Origin: CAYNYI01 sp964401455
GTDB lineage: Bacteria > Fibrobacterota > OXYB2-FULL-49-7 > CAYNYI01
Reading direction: 5' to 3'
Length of the DNA: 28,275 bases
Assembly (NCBI GenBank): GCA_964401455.1
Contig: CAYNYI010000032.1
Coordinates: forward strand, 1 to 28,275
Shown here piece after piece: positions 1 through 7,924 of this stretch. The position numbers and the translations under genes are program-made. Each line of letters opens with the position of its first letter. Position 1 is the first letter of the stretch. The notes beneath the pieces are model-generated. The model was not told where the DNA came from and searched no databases. It worked only from the letters and a program-made list of their open reading frames with translations.

Positions 1-50
1 TTGATGTTGGATCACGGCATAGTTGCGACACAGCCTCCAAGTACGGCAAT

Positions 51-87
51 GACAAAAAAAGATAGACCCCGCATCAAGGTGCGGGGT
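51..87 (-). terminator. Rho-independent terminator after glnS
   Basis: An 8-bp perfect inverted repeat (ACCCCGCA / TGCGGGGT, 66-73 and 80-87) with a 6-base loop lies about 20 bases beyond the glnS stop. On the minus strand it is followed, after five bases, by a run of seven T (52-60 region). This is the form of an intrinsic terminator for the ptsN-antiporter-alr-glnS operon. The same palindrome may belong to a dispersed repeat (see findings). Confidence 0.65.
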
Positions 88-107
88 AGAAAGAAGAGTG
101 GTCTTTA

Positions 108-1787
108 CTATTTTTTCCTGCTGATTTTTCCCCAAGTGTCCTTGAGGCTGACAATGCGGTTGAAAACCGGATTGTCCTTGCTGTATAGCAGGCGGTCCGC
201 GCAGAAATATCCCTTGCGCTCAAATTGCACCCTGTCCTCCGGAGACAATTCCGCGAAGGACGGCTCAATACGCGCATTATCAATTGTTTTAACCGAATCA
301 GTATTAATAAAGTCGGTGAAATCTTTACCCTCAGGAATATCCGACGGATCGCCCTTTGTAAAAAGGTTTTCGTAGAGTCTGACAGTCGCTTTCTTTGAAC
401 CTGCGGCCGAAACCCAGTGGAGAGTGCCCTTCACCTTCCGGCCGTCCGGAGCATCGCCGCCGCGTGTTTCCGGATCATAAGTGCAGATAAGTTCCGTGAT
501 ATTTCCCGAGTCGTCTTTTATCACCTCTTTGCAGGTAATAAAATAAGCATAGCGAAGCCGGACTTCCCTTCCCGGCGCGAGACGGAAAAACTTTTTCGGA
601 GGATCTTCCATAAAGTCATCGCGTTCAATATAAATTTCCCGGCCAAACGGCACCTTCCGTGTGCCAGCTTCCGGATCTTCCGGGTTATTAACCGCTTCAA
701 GTTCCTCAGTGCTGTTTTCAGGATAGTTCTCAATCGTTACCTTTAGAGGCTCGAGTACAGCCATCTTTCTCGGAGCGGTTTTATTCAGTTCCTCCCTGAG
801 GCAGTGCTCAAGAAGCGCAATGTCAACCGTACTGTTTGCTTTGGCCACACCGATCCTCGAACAGAAATCTTTAATGGAGGAGGGAGTGTAGCCGCGTCTT
901 CTGAGCCCTGAAAGCGTCGGCATACGTGGGTCGTCCCAGCCTTCAACATAATTGTCGTTTACAAGCATCAAAAGCTTTCTCTTGCTCATAACCGTAAAAG
1001 TAAGGTTAAGCCTCGCGAATTCGATCTGCCTCGGATGATGAATATCGAGCTGTTCAAGAAACCAGTCATAGAGCGGCCGATGATCCTCAAACTCAAGAGT
1101 GCACAGGGAATGGGTAATTCCCTCAAGAGAGTCTTCGAGCCCGTGTGCCCAGTCGTACATCGGATAGACATTCCACTTATCACCCTGGCGGTGGTGACGC
1201 CTTTTCTGAATCCGGTACATTACAGGGTCGCGCATATTAAGGTTCGGCGAAGCCATATCTATTTTTGCCCTGAGGACTTTTTTGCCGTCTTCAAAATCGC
1301 CATTTGTCATCTTCTCAAAAAGCGAAAGGTTCTCGTCTATACTTCTGTTTCTGCATGGGCTCTCTTTACCCGGTTCCTGAAGAGTGCCGCGGTATTCCCG
1401 AATCTCCTCCGCGTTAAGATCACAAACAAATGCCTTACCGTCCTTTATGAGTTTAACGGCGTATTCATGCATCTTGTCGAAATAATCCGAGGCATAGTAT
1501 AAGTGTTCACCCCAGTCAAAACCGAGCCATTTTATATCCTCGATTATCGAGTCTATGTATCGTTGTTCCTCTTTGCTCGGGTTGGTGTCGTCAAAACGAA
1601 GGTGATATTCCCCGCCGAATTCCTCAGCCAGACCGAAGTCGATGAAGATCGCCTTGGCGTGCCCGATGTGAAGAAAACCGTTCGGCTCCGGGGGAAAACG
1701 GGTTATCAGCCTCGATATTCTTTGCTCCGCGAGATCTTCTTTGATGATTTCTCTGATAAAATTTGTTTTTTCAGCTTTTTCCTGCAT
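108..1787 (-). CDS. glnS: glutaminyl-tRNA synthetase
   Basis: The 559-residue product charges tRNA-Gln with glutamine in the cytoplasm (class I aminoacyl-tRNA synthetase). The sequence shows PPEPNGFLHIGHAKAI near residues 33-47, with the HIGH signature at 40-43. It also shows the KMSKS-equivalent MSKRK at 267-271, the GlnRS-typical RFDDTNPSKE segment at 64-73, and a C-terminal anticodon-binding beta-barrel region (about 340-559). The length matches E. coli GlnRS (554). The ATG at 1787 has AAAGGA seven bases upstream. It is the last gene of the minus-strand operon, 11 bases after alr. Many bacteria lack GlnRS and make Gln-tRNA by transamidation, so this gene together with gltX nearby means direct charging is available. 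Identification is secure. Confidence 0.97.
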   Translation of the reverse strand: MQEKAEKTNFIREIIKEDLAEQRISRLITRFPPEPNGFLHIGHAKAIFIDFGLAEEFGGEYHLRFDDTNPSKEEQRYIDSIIEDIKWLGFDWGEHLYYASDYFDKMHEYAVKLIKDGKAFVCDLNAEEIREYRGTLQEPGKESPCRNRSIDENLSLFEKMTNGDFEDGKKVLRAKIDMASPNLNMRDPVMYRIQKRRHHRQGDKWNVYPMYDWAHGLEDSLEGITHSLCTLEFEDHRPLYDWFLEQLDIHHPRQIEFARLNLTFTVMSKRKLLMLVNDNYVEGWDDPRMPTLSGLRRRGYTPSSIKDFCSRIGVAKANSTVDIALLEHCLREELNKTAPRKMAVLEPLKVTIENYPENSTEELEAVNNPEDPEAGTRKVPFGREIYIERDDFMEDPPKKFFRLAPGREVRLRYAYFITCKEVIKDDSGNITELICTYDPETRGGDAPDGRKVKGTLHWVSAAGSKKATVRLYENLFTKGDPSDIPEGKDFTDFINTDSVKTIDNARIEPSFAELSPEDRVQFERKGYFCADRLLYSKDNPVFNRIVSLKDTWGKISRKK

Positions 1788-1798
1788 TAATAAATCCT

Positions 1799-2941
1799 TT
1801 AATTGACAATTCTCGGTATTTCGGGGCGCAGGCCCGAAAGGATATCATAGTGGATTGTGCCGGCGGTTTTCGCGAGCGAATGCGCGTTAACTTCCTCGTT
1901 CCCCTGGCTGCCTATCAGTACGGCCTCATCCTCAAGACTCACTCCCTCAATGTCGGTTATGTCCGCCATCATCATGTTCATACAGATGCGGCCGATAATC
2001 GGAGCACGTTCGCCTTTTATGAGGCAGTAAGAGTTTCCTCCGAGGTTTCTCGGATATCCGTCTGAATACCCCACAGGCAAAACAGCTATAACAGAATCGC
2101 GCAGGCATTTAAATGTCCGGCCGTAACCGACCGTCTCGCCCTTGGGAACTTTTTTAATCTGGCCGATAACCGTTTTGAATGTCAGAGCAGGTTTAAACTC
2201 TACGGGCTTACCGCCTCTTTCACGGTAGGAAAGCTCGGTTTCCGACGATGACCAGAAGCCGTATAGAGAAATTCCCGGTCTCACCATATCGAGAGAGAAC
2301 TCAGGGAAAAGCATTACCGCGGCGCTGCATGATACGTGGAGCGGGCCTGAATACAGACCTTTGTCCTTGAGTATTTCTGCGCCTTCTCTGAAAACGTCCA
2401 TCTGCTTTTTCGCGAATCCCGGGTCTGTAGTGTCTTCGATATTGGCAAAATGAGTGTATATCCCTTTTATCTCTATGGCGGTATTTCCGGAAACGTGCTT
2501 GAGTATCTTTTCTATGTCCGGGAGAGAAAGCCCCTGCCGGTTTGTGCCTGTCTCAAATTTGATGTGGATTCCGGTTTTTCCGCTGTTTTTTATAAACGGC
2601 GATTCGCAAAGTTTACGAGCTGTCTCATGATTGGTGAGTGAAATCTCGAACCCTTCCGAAGCTGTCTCGTCAAGCAGTTCCAGAGGCGTATAACCGAGTA
2701 TGATGATACGGGCTGTCGGATCGGAGGCTCTTACCTCCCGCGCTTCTCTAAGACTGTGGACGGCAAAGACTGAAACGCCGGCTTTGGAAAAAACCGGGAC
2801 CACTGTTTTTGTTCCGTGTCCGTATGCGTTTGCTTTAACGACAGCGCAAAGCTCCGCTCCGTCTGAGTTTCTTTTTAATATGCTCAGATTATGAAGCAGA
2901 TTCCGAGTGTCAATCTCTATCCATTTTTGAACGGCAGCCAT
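1799..2941 (-). CDS. alr: alanine racemase
   Basis: The 380-residue PLP enzyme interconverts L- and D-alanine for peptidoglycan synthesis. The PLP lysine lies in VVKANAYGHG (Lys36). The second catalytic base is the tyrosine of VGYGRTF (Tyr273), followed by GYSDGYPR (291-298). SLYGF (226-230) and the C-terminal barrel are present, so the fold is the complete family III TIM barrel plus beta domain. One detail is less usual: the motif normally written CMD reads CMN (Asn322). The start ATG at 2941 has only a weak Shine-Dalgarno sequence, and the gene begins 15 bases after the antiporter stop, so translation is probably coupled. It is followed at 11 bases by glnS. Confidence 0.96.
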   Translation of the reverse strand: MAAVQKWIEIDTRNLLHNLSILKRNSDGAELCAVVKANAYGHGTKTVVPVFSKAGVSVFAVHSLREAREVRASDPTARIIILGYTPLELLDETASEGFEISLTNHETARKLCESPFIKNSGKTGIHIKFETGTNRQGLSLPDIEKILKHVSGNTAIEIKGIYTHFANIEDTTDPGFAKKQMDVFREGAEILKDKGLYSGPLHVSCSAAVMLFPEFSLDMVRPGISLYGFWSSSETELSYRERGGKPVEFKPALTFKTVIGQIKKVPKGETVGYGRTFKCLRDSVIAVLPVGYSDGYPRNLGGNSYCLIKGERAPIIGRICMNMMMADITDIEGVSLEDEAVLIGSQGNEEVNAHSLAKTAGTIHYDILSGLRPEIPRIVN

Positions 2942-2956
2942 AATTAAATATAATAT

Positions 2957-4672
2957 TTATTCCTGATTGAATATTCCCGAGAGAAGTTCTGTGCCCAGTG
3001 AATCGGGACTCTGCATGTTTTTGGCGGACTCAAAAAGGTCCTGCAGCACCAGTATTTCCTCCAGCACAAGAAAGCGGGCAAGGTCTTCATGAGCGGGTGT
3101 AACCGATATGACAATTTTATCTTTTCTCTGAACAAGAGTAATAAAAATATCTTCCTTACTTATAAGGTAAGTCGGGTTTGGAATATTCATCCGTAGATGG
3201 ACGAAAAACTCTTCATTCCGGAAAGCATCGGCTATGCGAAGGCGTACAAATTCAGCGATATCCGCAGAGGGAAACTGAAGTTCGAATGATTTGCGTTCTT
3301 CATCTGTATTTTTCTTTTCCTCATATTTGAGACCGGATCCGCCCTCAAAAAGCGTGTTTAAAAATAACGGGGTTAGAATGGTCGTTATAATTATCATGAT
3401 TATGCATACTGCCAGGGCGTCTTTACCGATAATACCCATAGAAAGACCTAATCCAGCCATTATGAGTACAACCTCGCCTCTTGGCATCATACCCACGCCT
3501 ATTCGGAGGGCTCCGCGCGCATTAAAACGCAAAGCGAATGCGGGTATGCCGCAGCCGACTATCTTTCCGATTATGCAAAGTATGGAAAAAGCGATACCAT
3601 TGACAAGATTTGAGCTGACGGTTGAAAAGTCAACAAGCATTCCCATTGTGCAGAAGAATACCGGCACCAGAAAATTATAAAGCCCCCTGAGCTGATACTG
3701 CATTTCATGGCTGATATCGGTTCCGGAAAGAGAAAGCCCGACGATATATGCACCGATTATCATGGCCAGACCGGCGAGTTCGGACAACCCGGCCAGCAGA
3801 AGCGCCAGGCCGAAAGAAAGGGACGCTATAGCTTCGGGTGATTTGACAATCTTAAGCGCTTTTACTATTCTTTTTGAAAACATGACGCCGAGTACAGTGC
3901 AGGCTATCCAGAACCCGATGGCCTTTGCGGCGATAGCCCCTATATCATACCAGCTTACTGAAAAAATACTTCCAGAAGTCCTTAGAACCGCTATTATTAT
4001 AGCAAGAAGTACAATGCCCAGCACATCGTCAATAACCGCGGCCGACATGATTGTCACCCCTTCCGGGGAGTCGAGTTTCTGTTTTCTCGAAAGTATTCTC
4101 GCGGTTATACCTACAGACGTCGCGGTTGAAAGGGTTCCTAAAAAAAGCGAAAGCGGAGAAAAGAAAGATTGGGACCACCCGGTTATTACAGGCGCGGCAG
4201 CTCCGGCGGCAAATGAGAATATCAGTCCGCCGATTCCGATGATGGTGCCCTTGACGGAATACCTTATGAAAGACTTAATATCGGTTTCAAGGCCGGCAAG
4301 AAAAAGAAGAATTATTGATGCTATGACCGTTATTCCATAAAGTTCTGTTGACACGGGAATAATCTGACCGGTATGAGGAAACAGAGGTCCGATCTCCGGA
4401 AGTTGAATGCTTCCGAGGGCGTAGGGGCCTATCAGCATTCCTGATATTATTTCTCCCAGAACTGAAGGCTGTTTCAGGTAATTCGAAAAAATAAAACCGC
4501 CGAGTCTGGCGGCTATCATGATCACTGCGAGCTGGAGAACAAGGCTTACCATTCTGGAGGATAGCTCGGAACCTTCTCCGCCGCCTTCTGACGCAAAGGC
4601 CGGGAGAACCGTCAGGAAAAGAACAAACGGTAAAAATTTAATCCGGGAAAATTTAAAGGTCATCCGAAACAT
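2957..4672 (-). CDS. CPA2-family cation/proton antiporter with C-terminal soluble domain
   Basis: The 571-residue polytopic membrane protein resembles Na+(K+)/H+ antiporters of the CPA2 (KefB/NapA-like) family. Residues 1-28 look like a cleavable signal peptide (hydrophobic stretch ending AFAS), unusual but known for some of these exchangers. Residues about 40-440 hold many hydrophobic helices. They include the LGEIISGMLIGP entry segment (72-83), the STATSVGITARIL unwound-helix region (182-194), and the IDD motif (Asp215-Asp216) that typifies electrogenic exchangers. Residues about 465-571 form a soluble domain that I do not recognise. It ends in a helical segment rich in L and E, and no histidine phosphorylation motif is visible. 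The gene follows the EIIA-like gene by two bases, suggesting the EIIA protein controls the transporter. The transported ion cannot be read from sequence. Confidence 0.88.
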   Translation of the reverse strand: MFRMTFKFSRIKFLPFVLFLTVLPAFASEGGGEGSELSSRMVSLVLQLAVIMIAARLGGFIFSNYLKQPSVLGEIISGMLIGPYALGSIQLPEIGPLFPHTGQIIPVSTELYGITVIASIILLFLAGLETDIKSFIRYSVKGTIIGIGGLIFSFAAGAAAPVITGWSQSFFSPLSLFLGTLSTATSVGITARILSRKQKLDSPEGVTIMSAAVIDDVLGIVLLAIIIAVLRTSGSIFSVSWYDIGAIAAKAIGFWIACTVLGVMFSKRIVKALKIVKSPEAIASLSFGLALLLAGLSELAGLAMIIGAYIVGLSLSGTDISHEMQYQLRGLYNFLVPVFFCTMGMLVDFSTVSSNLVNGIAFSILCIIGKIVGCGIPAFALRFNARGALRIGVGMMPRGEVVLIMAGLGLSMGIIGKDALAVCIIMIIITTILTPLFLNTLFEGGSGLKYEEKKNTDEERKSFELQFPSADIAEFVRLRIADAFRNEEFFVHLRMNIPNPTYLISKEDIFITLVQRKDKIVISVTPAHEDLARFLVLEEILVLQDLFESAKNMQSPDSLGTELLSGIFNQE

Positions 4673-4674
4673 TT

Positions 4675-5118
4675 TCAGCTGAAATATTTCAAGACAGTTT
4701 CAGTATCGTTTGCCTGCAGTATTCTCGCTCTGATTTCATGGTTGAGAAGGATCTTGCTGATTTCAGCCAGAAACTGTATATGAGGGCCCGATCTGCCGAC
4801 CGGAGAAAGCACAAGTATAAAAATCTTACTCTTTTTCTTGTCAAGCGCGGAGAAATCAACTCCCTCTTTACAGATTCCGATAGCGGCAACAAGGTCTTCC
4901 ACTGCATTTGTCTTCGCATGCGGAAGGGCTATTCCGTTTTGCATACCGGTAGAAAGTTTGGCTTCTCTTTTCATTACATCTTTTATGGCCGCGTTCCGGT
5001 CCTTCAATACCCTCTCGGATGCGAGAAGATCAATCAGTTCGGTTATAATCTCTTCTTTGGTTTCTCCTTTGATGTTGAGAGAAACGGCGTTCTGCGGAAT
5101 GTGTTTTCTGAGTTTCAT
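4675..5118 (-). CDS. PTS EIIA domain protein, fructose/nitrogen (PtsN-like) type
   Basis: The 147-residue single-domain EIIA protein of the fructose/mannitol/Ntr class accepts phosphate on histidine and usually acts as a regulator when it stands alone. The active-site motif is NGIALPHAKT, with phospho-acceptor His67. The C-terminal segment LAEISKILLN..EIRARIL matches the family's last helices. Length is the usual 145-155. It is the first gene of the minus-strand operon and is followed two bases later by the antiporter. Pairings of EIIA-Ntr proteins with cation transporters are known (PtsN regulates K+ uptake in E. coli), so a regulatory role in ion homeostasis is inferred. AAAGG seven bases before the ATG at 5118 supports the start. 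No sugar-PTS partners are nearby. Confidence 0.9.
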   Translation of the reverse strand: MKLRKHIPQNAVSLNIKGETKEEIITELIDLLASERVLKDRNAAIKDVMKREAKLSTGMQNGIALPHAKTNAVEDLVAAIGICKEGVDFSALDKKKSKIFILVLSPVGRSGPHIQFLAEISKILLNHEIRARILQANDTETVLKYFS

Positions 5119-5128
5119 TTTGGCCTTT

Positions 5129-5159
5129 ATGACAATAGTTATATCTACCGGCCTATAAT
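5129..5159 (+). promoter_or_regulatory. candidate promoter of gltX
   Basis: A perfect -10 hexamer TATAAT (5154-5159) is preceded by ATGACA (5129-5134; 5 of 6 to TTGACA) with a slightly long 19-base spacer. It lies about 70 bases before the gltX ATG, in the divergent ptsN/gltX intergenic region (107 bases). No T-box-like leader fits in the remaining space. Confidence 0.35.
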
Positions 5160-5225
5160 TTATTATTTTTCAGTCGTTCGTTTAAAGAAGAATTTAATTT
5201 TTATTTATAGAAGGAGAATCAATAT

Positions 5226-6683
5226 ATGTCGGAAAAGCAAGTCAGAGTCAGAATCGCGCCGTCTCCGACCGGGTTTCCGCATGTCGGAACAGCGTATATA
5301 GGGCTGTTTAACTATTGTTTTGCCCGCTCAAAAAAGGGCAGGTTTATACTCAGGATAGAGGATACCGACCAGGCCCGTTCGAGCCGGGAATCCGAAGAAG
5401 CCATCCTGGAATCCTTGAAATGGCTGGGGCTTGACTGGGATGAGGGGCCTGATTGCGGAGGAGAAAAAGGGCCGTACAGGCAGAGCGAAAGACTTGACAT
5501 CTATTCCAAGTACGCGGAGGAGCTGGTCCAAAAGGGCGCGGCCTATTATTGCTTCTGCTTGTCTGAAAGACTCGCTGAACTCCGCAAGACCCAGATGAAA
5601 GAAAAAAAGAGACTCGGTTATGACGGGAAATGCAGGGAAATACCTGCTGAAGAAGCGCTTCAAAGAATAAAAAACGGAGAGAAAGCCGTTCTCAGGCTGA
5701 AGGTGCCCAAAGACCGCGAAAGCATAGTTTTTTTCGATACAATAAGAGGTAAAGAAATATCAAGGCCCATAGAAGAAGTCGATGATCAGGTTCTTATCAA
5801 GGCTGACGGTTTTCCGACTTATCATATGGCTAATGTTGTTGATGACCACCTGATGGAAATAACCCATGTTATCCGGGGGGAGGAATGGATAAATTCCACA
5901 CCCAAGCATGTTCTTCTTTATGAGGCTTTCGGTTGGAAGATGCCGGTTTTCGCGCATCTGTCGCTGCTTCGGAATGCCGATAAGAACAAGAGTAAAGTCA
6001 GCAAGAGAAAAAATCCCGTTTCACTTACCTGGTTTCGGGCCGCCGGTTATACCCGCGAGGCTGTGCTGAATTTTCTGGGGCTGATGGCGTATCATTTCAA
6101 GGGTGATGATGAAGTCTTTTCGGTCCGGGAAATGGTTGAGAATTTCAGCTTTGAAAATTTTTCCACATCATCACCGGTGTTTGATCTCGTTAAACTCGGA
6201 GATCTGAACGCGAGGTATATACGCTCTATGGATGATGAATCTTTTGTCTCATATTGTTCCGGCAGGGCAAAATACGCTTTGTCTTATCTCAAGCCGCTCC
6301 TGCCGATGATCAGGCAGAGAACTAATGCCGAAATACCTTACAACACCTGGACGGACATGTTTTTCCGTGTCTCACTGGATTATGATGCGGGAGCCCTTGT
6401 TCCGAAAGGCATAGATAAAGGCGGTGTTCTGAAAATGCTGAAAGACATGAAAAAGAAGCTTTCAAAATCAGAAGCCGCATCCGCCGCTGATTTTGAGTCT
6501 CTGGCCGGGCAGTATAAGGAGGAAACCGGCATTAAGACGAAGCCGTTCATGATGGCGCTGCGCGTCGCGCTGACCGGATCGGCGGCCTCGCTTCCTTTGT
6601 GGGAATCTCTGGAAATAATGGGAAAGGACGCCGCCGCCCGAAGGCTGGGCGAGGCGGCCGATTTTCTGGCCTCTGCAAGATGA
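5226..6683 (+). CDS. gltX: glutamyl-tRNA synthetase
   Basis: The 485-residue class I synthetase loads glutamate on tRNA-Glu. The N-terminus carries APSPTGFPHVGTAYIGLFN, the GluRS form of the HIGH signature (residues 11-29). RIEDTDQARS follows at 43-52, and the KMSKS-like loop reads KVSKRK (257-262). Cys109-x-Cys111 and Cys136 correspond to the zinc-knuckle positions seen in some GluRS. Length is typical (470-490). AGAAGGAG sits nine bases before the ATG at 5226, a strong ribosome site. The stop codon overlaps the start of the next gene (ATGA), so the two are translationally coupled. It diverges from the operon that ends in glnS. Confidence 0.97.
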   Translation: MSEKQVRVRIAPSPTGFPHVGTAYIGLFNYCFARSKKGRFILRIEDTDQARSSRESEEAILESLKWLGLDWDEGPDCGGEKGPYRQSERLDIYSKYAEELVQKGAAYYCFCLSERLAELRKTQMKEKKRLGYDGKCREIPAEEALQRIKNGEKAVLRLKVPKDRESIVFFDTIRGKEISRPIEEVDDQVLIKADGFPTYHMANVVDDHLMEITHVIRGEEWINSTPKHVLLYEAFGWKMPVFAHLSLLRNADKNKSKVSKRKNPVSLTWFRAAGYTREAVLNFLGLMAYHFKGDDEVFSVREMVENFSFENFSTSSPVFDLVKLGDLNARYIRSMDDESFVSYCSGRAKYALSYLKPLLPMIRQRTNAEIPYNTWTDMFFRVSLDYDAGALVPKGIDKGGVLKMLKDMKKKLSKSEAASAADFESLAGQYKEETGIKTKPFMMALRVALTGSAASLPLWESLEIMGKDAAARRLGEAADFLASAR

Positions 6684-7921
6684 GACGCGCGGCAGAAAAA
6701 AAAGGGTTTTCCCTATTGGCGGCTCTTCTTTTTATATCAGCAGCGGGAACTGCCGCGCTTGATATCCGGGATGCGGGGGTTCTGCCGGGGAATCCTCCGG
6801 ATATAAACCGGGAAAGACTACAGGCGGCTATTGACAGACTTTCGGACTTTGGCGGATCTCTTTATGTCGGGCCCTCAAAAACGCCTTATCATATAGAAAG
6901 CGGAATCATTCTCAGAAAAAATGTTTCGTTGCGCGGCGCTTCATCGGTTTCTCCGAGAGGAACTTCCGGGCCATCGTTAAAATCACCTGTCGGAAGTGTT
7001 TTTAAAATAACCGGAAGGGAAAAGCCTTTTATAACCGTAGAGTCGGCAACGGCGATAGAAGGTATTCAATTCTGGTATTCGGAACAGGCCACCGTAAACC
7101 CCGACAGTATAATCCAATATCCTCCAACCATCACCATGTCAAAAGATAAACCGGTGCAGGGGGTTTTTCTGAATGAGCTTACATTTTACGGAGAATACAC
7201 CGCTATGGATTTCGCCGCTCCGGAGGGCCGCTACTGCGAATTGATTACCATAAAGCATTGCGCAGGTTATCCTCTTGGAGGAACTTTCATAAAAATATCC
7301 CGATGCTATGATATTCCGAGGATTTTACATTGCCATGTTAATCCGGCTGTAAGCAGGCTTTTTGCCGGAGACTATTCAAAAGAAATTATTGACAAGGTGG
7401 CCTGCCGCGACACCTATGCTTACATTATAGAAAAAACTGATAATGCCCGCCTGATTGATATCTTCGCCTTCGGGGTTTTCGGAGGTATATATCTCGGGCC
7501 TTCCACTTACGGCCAGCTCTCCGATTTTAATTTCGATTGTGTAACCGTGGGTATCAGGAAAAAGGGAGACGGAAAGTTCAACAGGACCTGGAATATTTCG
7601 CAGGGGGCGATCATAGCAAACAGGGGAGACTGCCGGGAAGAAATTCATCCCGTTCTTGTAAGCGGCTCGGGGCACCTTTCTCTTGCCAATGTTGAAGCTT
7701 TCTCAGGACATAATCAGGCCCTGACTACAATCGGGTCTTCACACGATTTTCTTAAAATCCTTCCAGGCAGTACCTGCACTGTTTTTCTTTCTGGATGCAG
7801 AATGCAGGGGTATGTATCCGAAAATCCTTTTACTGTTCCTGAGGGGACAAAGGCCAGGATAAGAGCTTCGGGCTGTCTCTCAAAAGACGGGAGCTTCTTC
7901 GATTATCCAAAACATCCTTGA
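6680..7921 (+). CDS. secreted pectate-lyase-like beta-helix protein
   Basis: The 413-residue predicted exported protein starts at the ATG overlapping the gltX stop. An upstream in-frame ATG at 6599 would place 27 residues inside gltX and hide the signal peptide. Residues 1-26 form a signal peptide (positive MRRAAEKK, then a hydrophobic core). The mature part opens with DIRDAGVLPG and the phrase RLQAAIDRLSDFGGSLYVGP, characteristic of the Pectate_lyase_3/right-handed beta-helix superfamily that begins secreted polysaccharide lyases and surface fibres. The rest contains repeated short beta-strand/turn patterns consistent with helix coils. No catalytic residues could be assigned, so lyase activity is not claimed. 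Coupling to a tRNA synthetase gene is odd and probably reflects packing rather than function. Confidence 0.75.
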   Translation: MRRAAEKKGFSLLAALLFISAAGTAALDIRDAGVLPGNPPDINRERLQAAIDRLSDFGGSLYVGPSKTPYHIESGIILRKNVSLRGASSVSPRGTSGPSLKSPVGSVFKITGREKPFITVESATAIEGIQFWYSEQATVNPDSIIQYPPTITMSKDKPVQGVFLNELTFYGEYTAMDFAAPEGRYCELITIKHCAGYPLGGTFIKISRCYDIPRILHCHVNPAVSRLFAGDYSKEIIDKVACRDTYAYIIEKTDNARLIDIFAFGVFGGIYLGPSTYGQLSDFNFDCVTVGIRKKGDGKFNRTWNISQGAIIANRGDCREEIHPVLVSGSGHLSLANVEAFSGHNQALTTIGSSHDFLKILPGSTCTVFLSGCRMQGYVSENPFTVPEGTKARIRASGCLSKDGSFFDYPKHP

Positions 7922-7924
7922 TTT

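Noticed and set aside
3762..4340. Plus-strand open frame of 192 codons inside the antiporter gene
   Set aside because: It is antisense to well-marked antiporter membrane helices and has no supporting feature.
5119..5225. T-box or other riboswitch leader before gltX
   Set aside because: The intergenic region is only 107 bases, AT-rich, and shows neither a T-box sequence nor a stem large enough.
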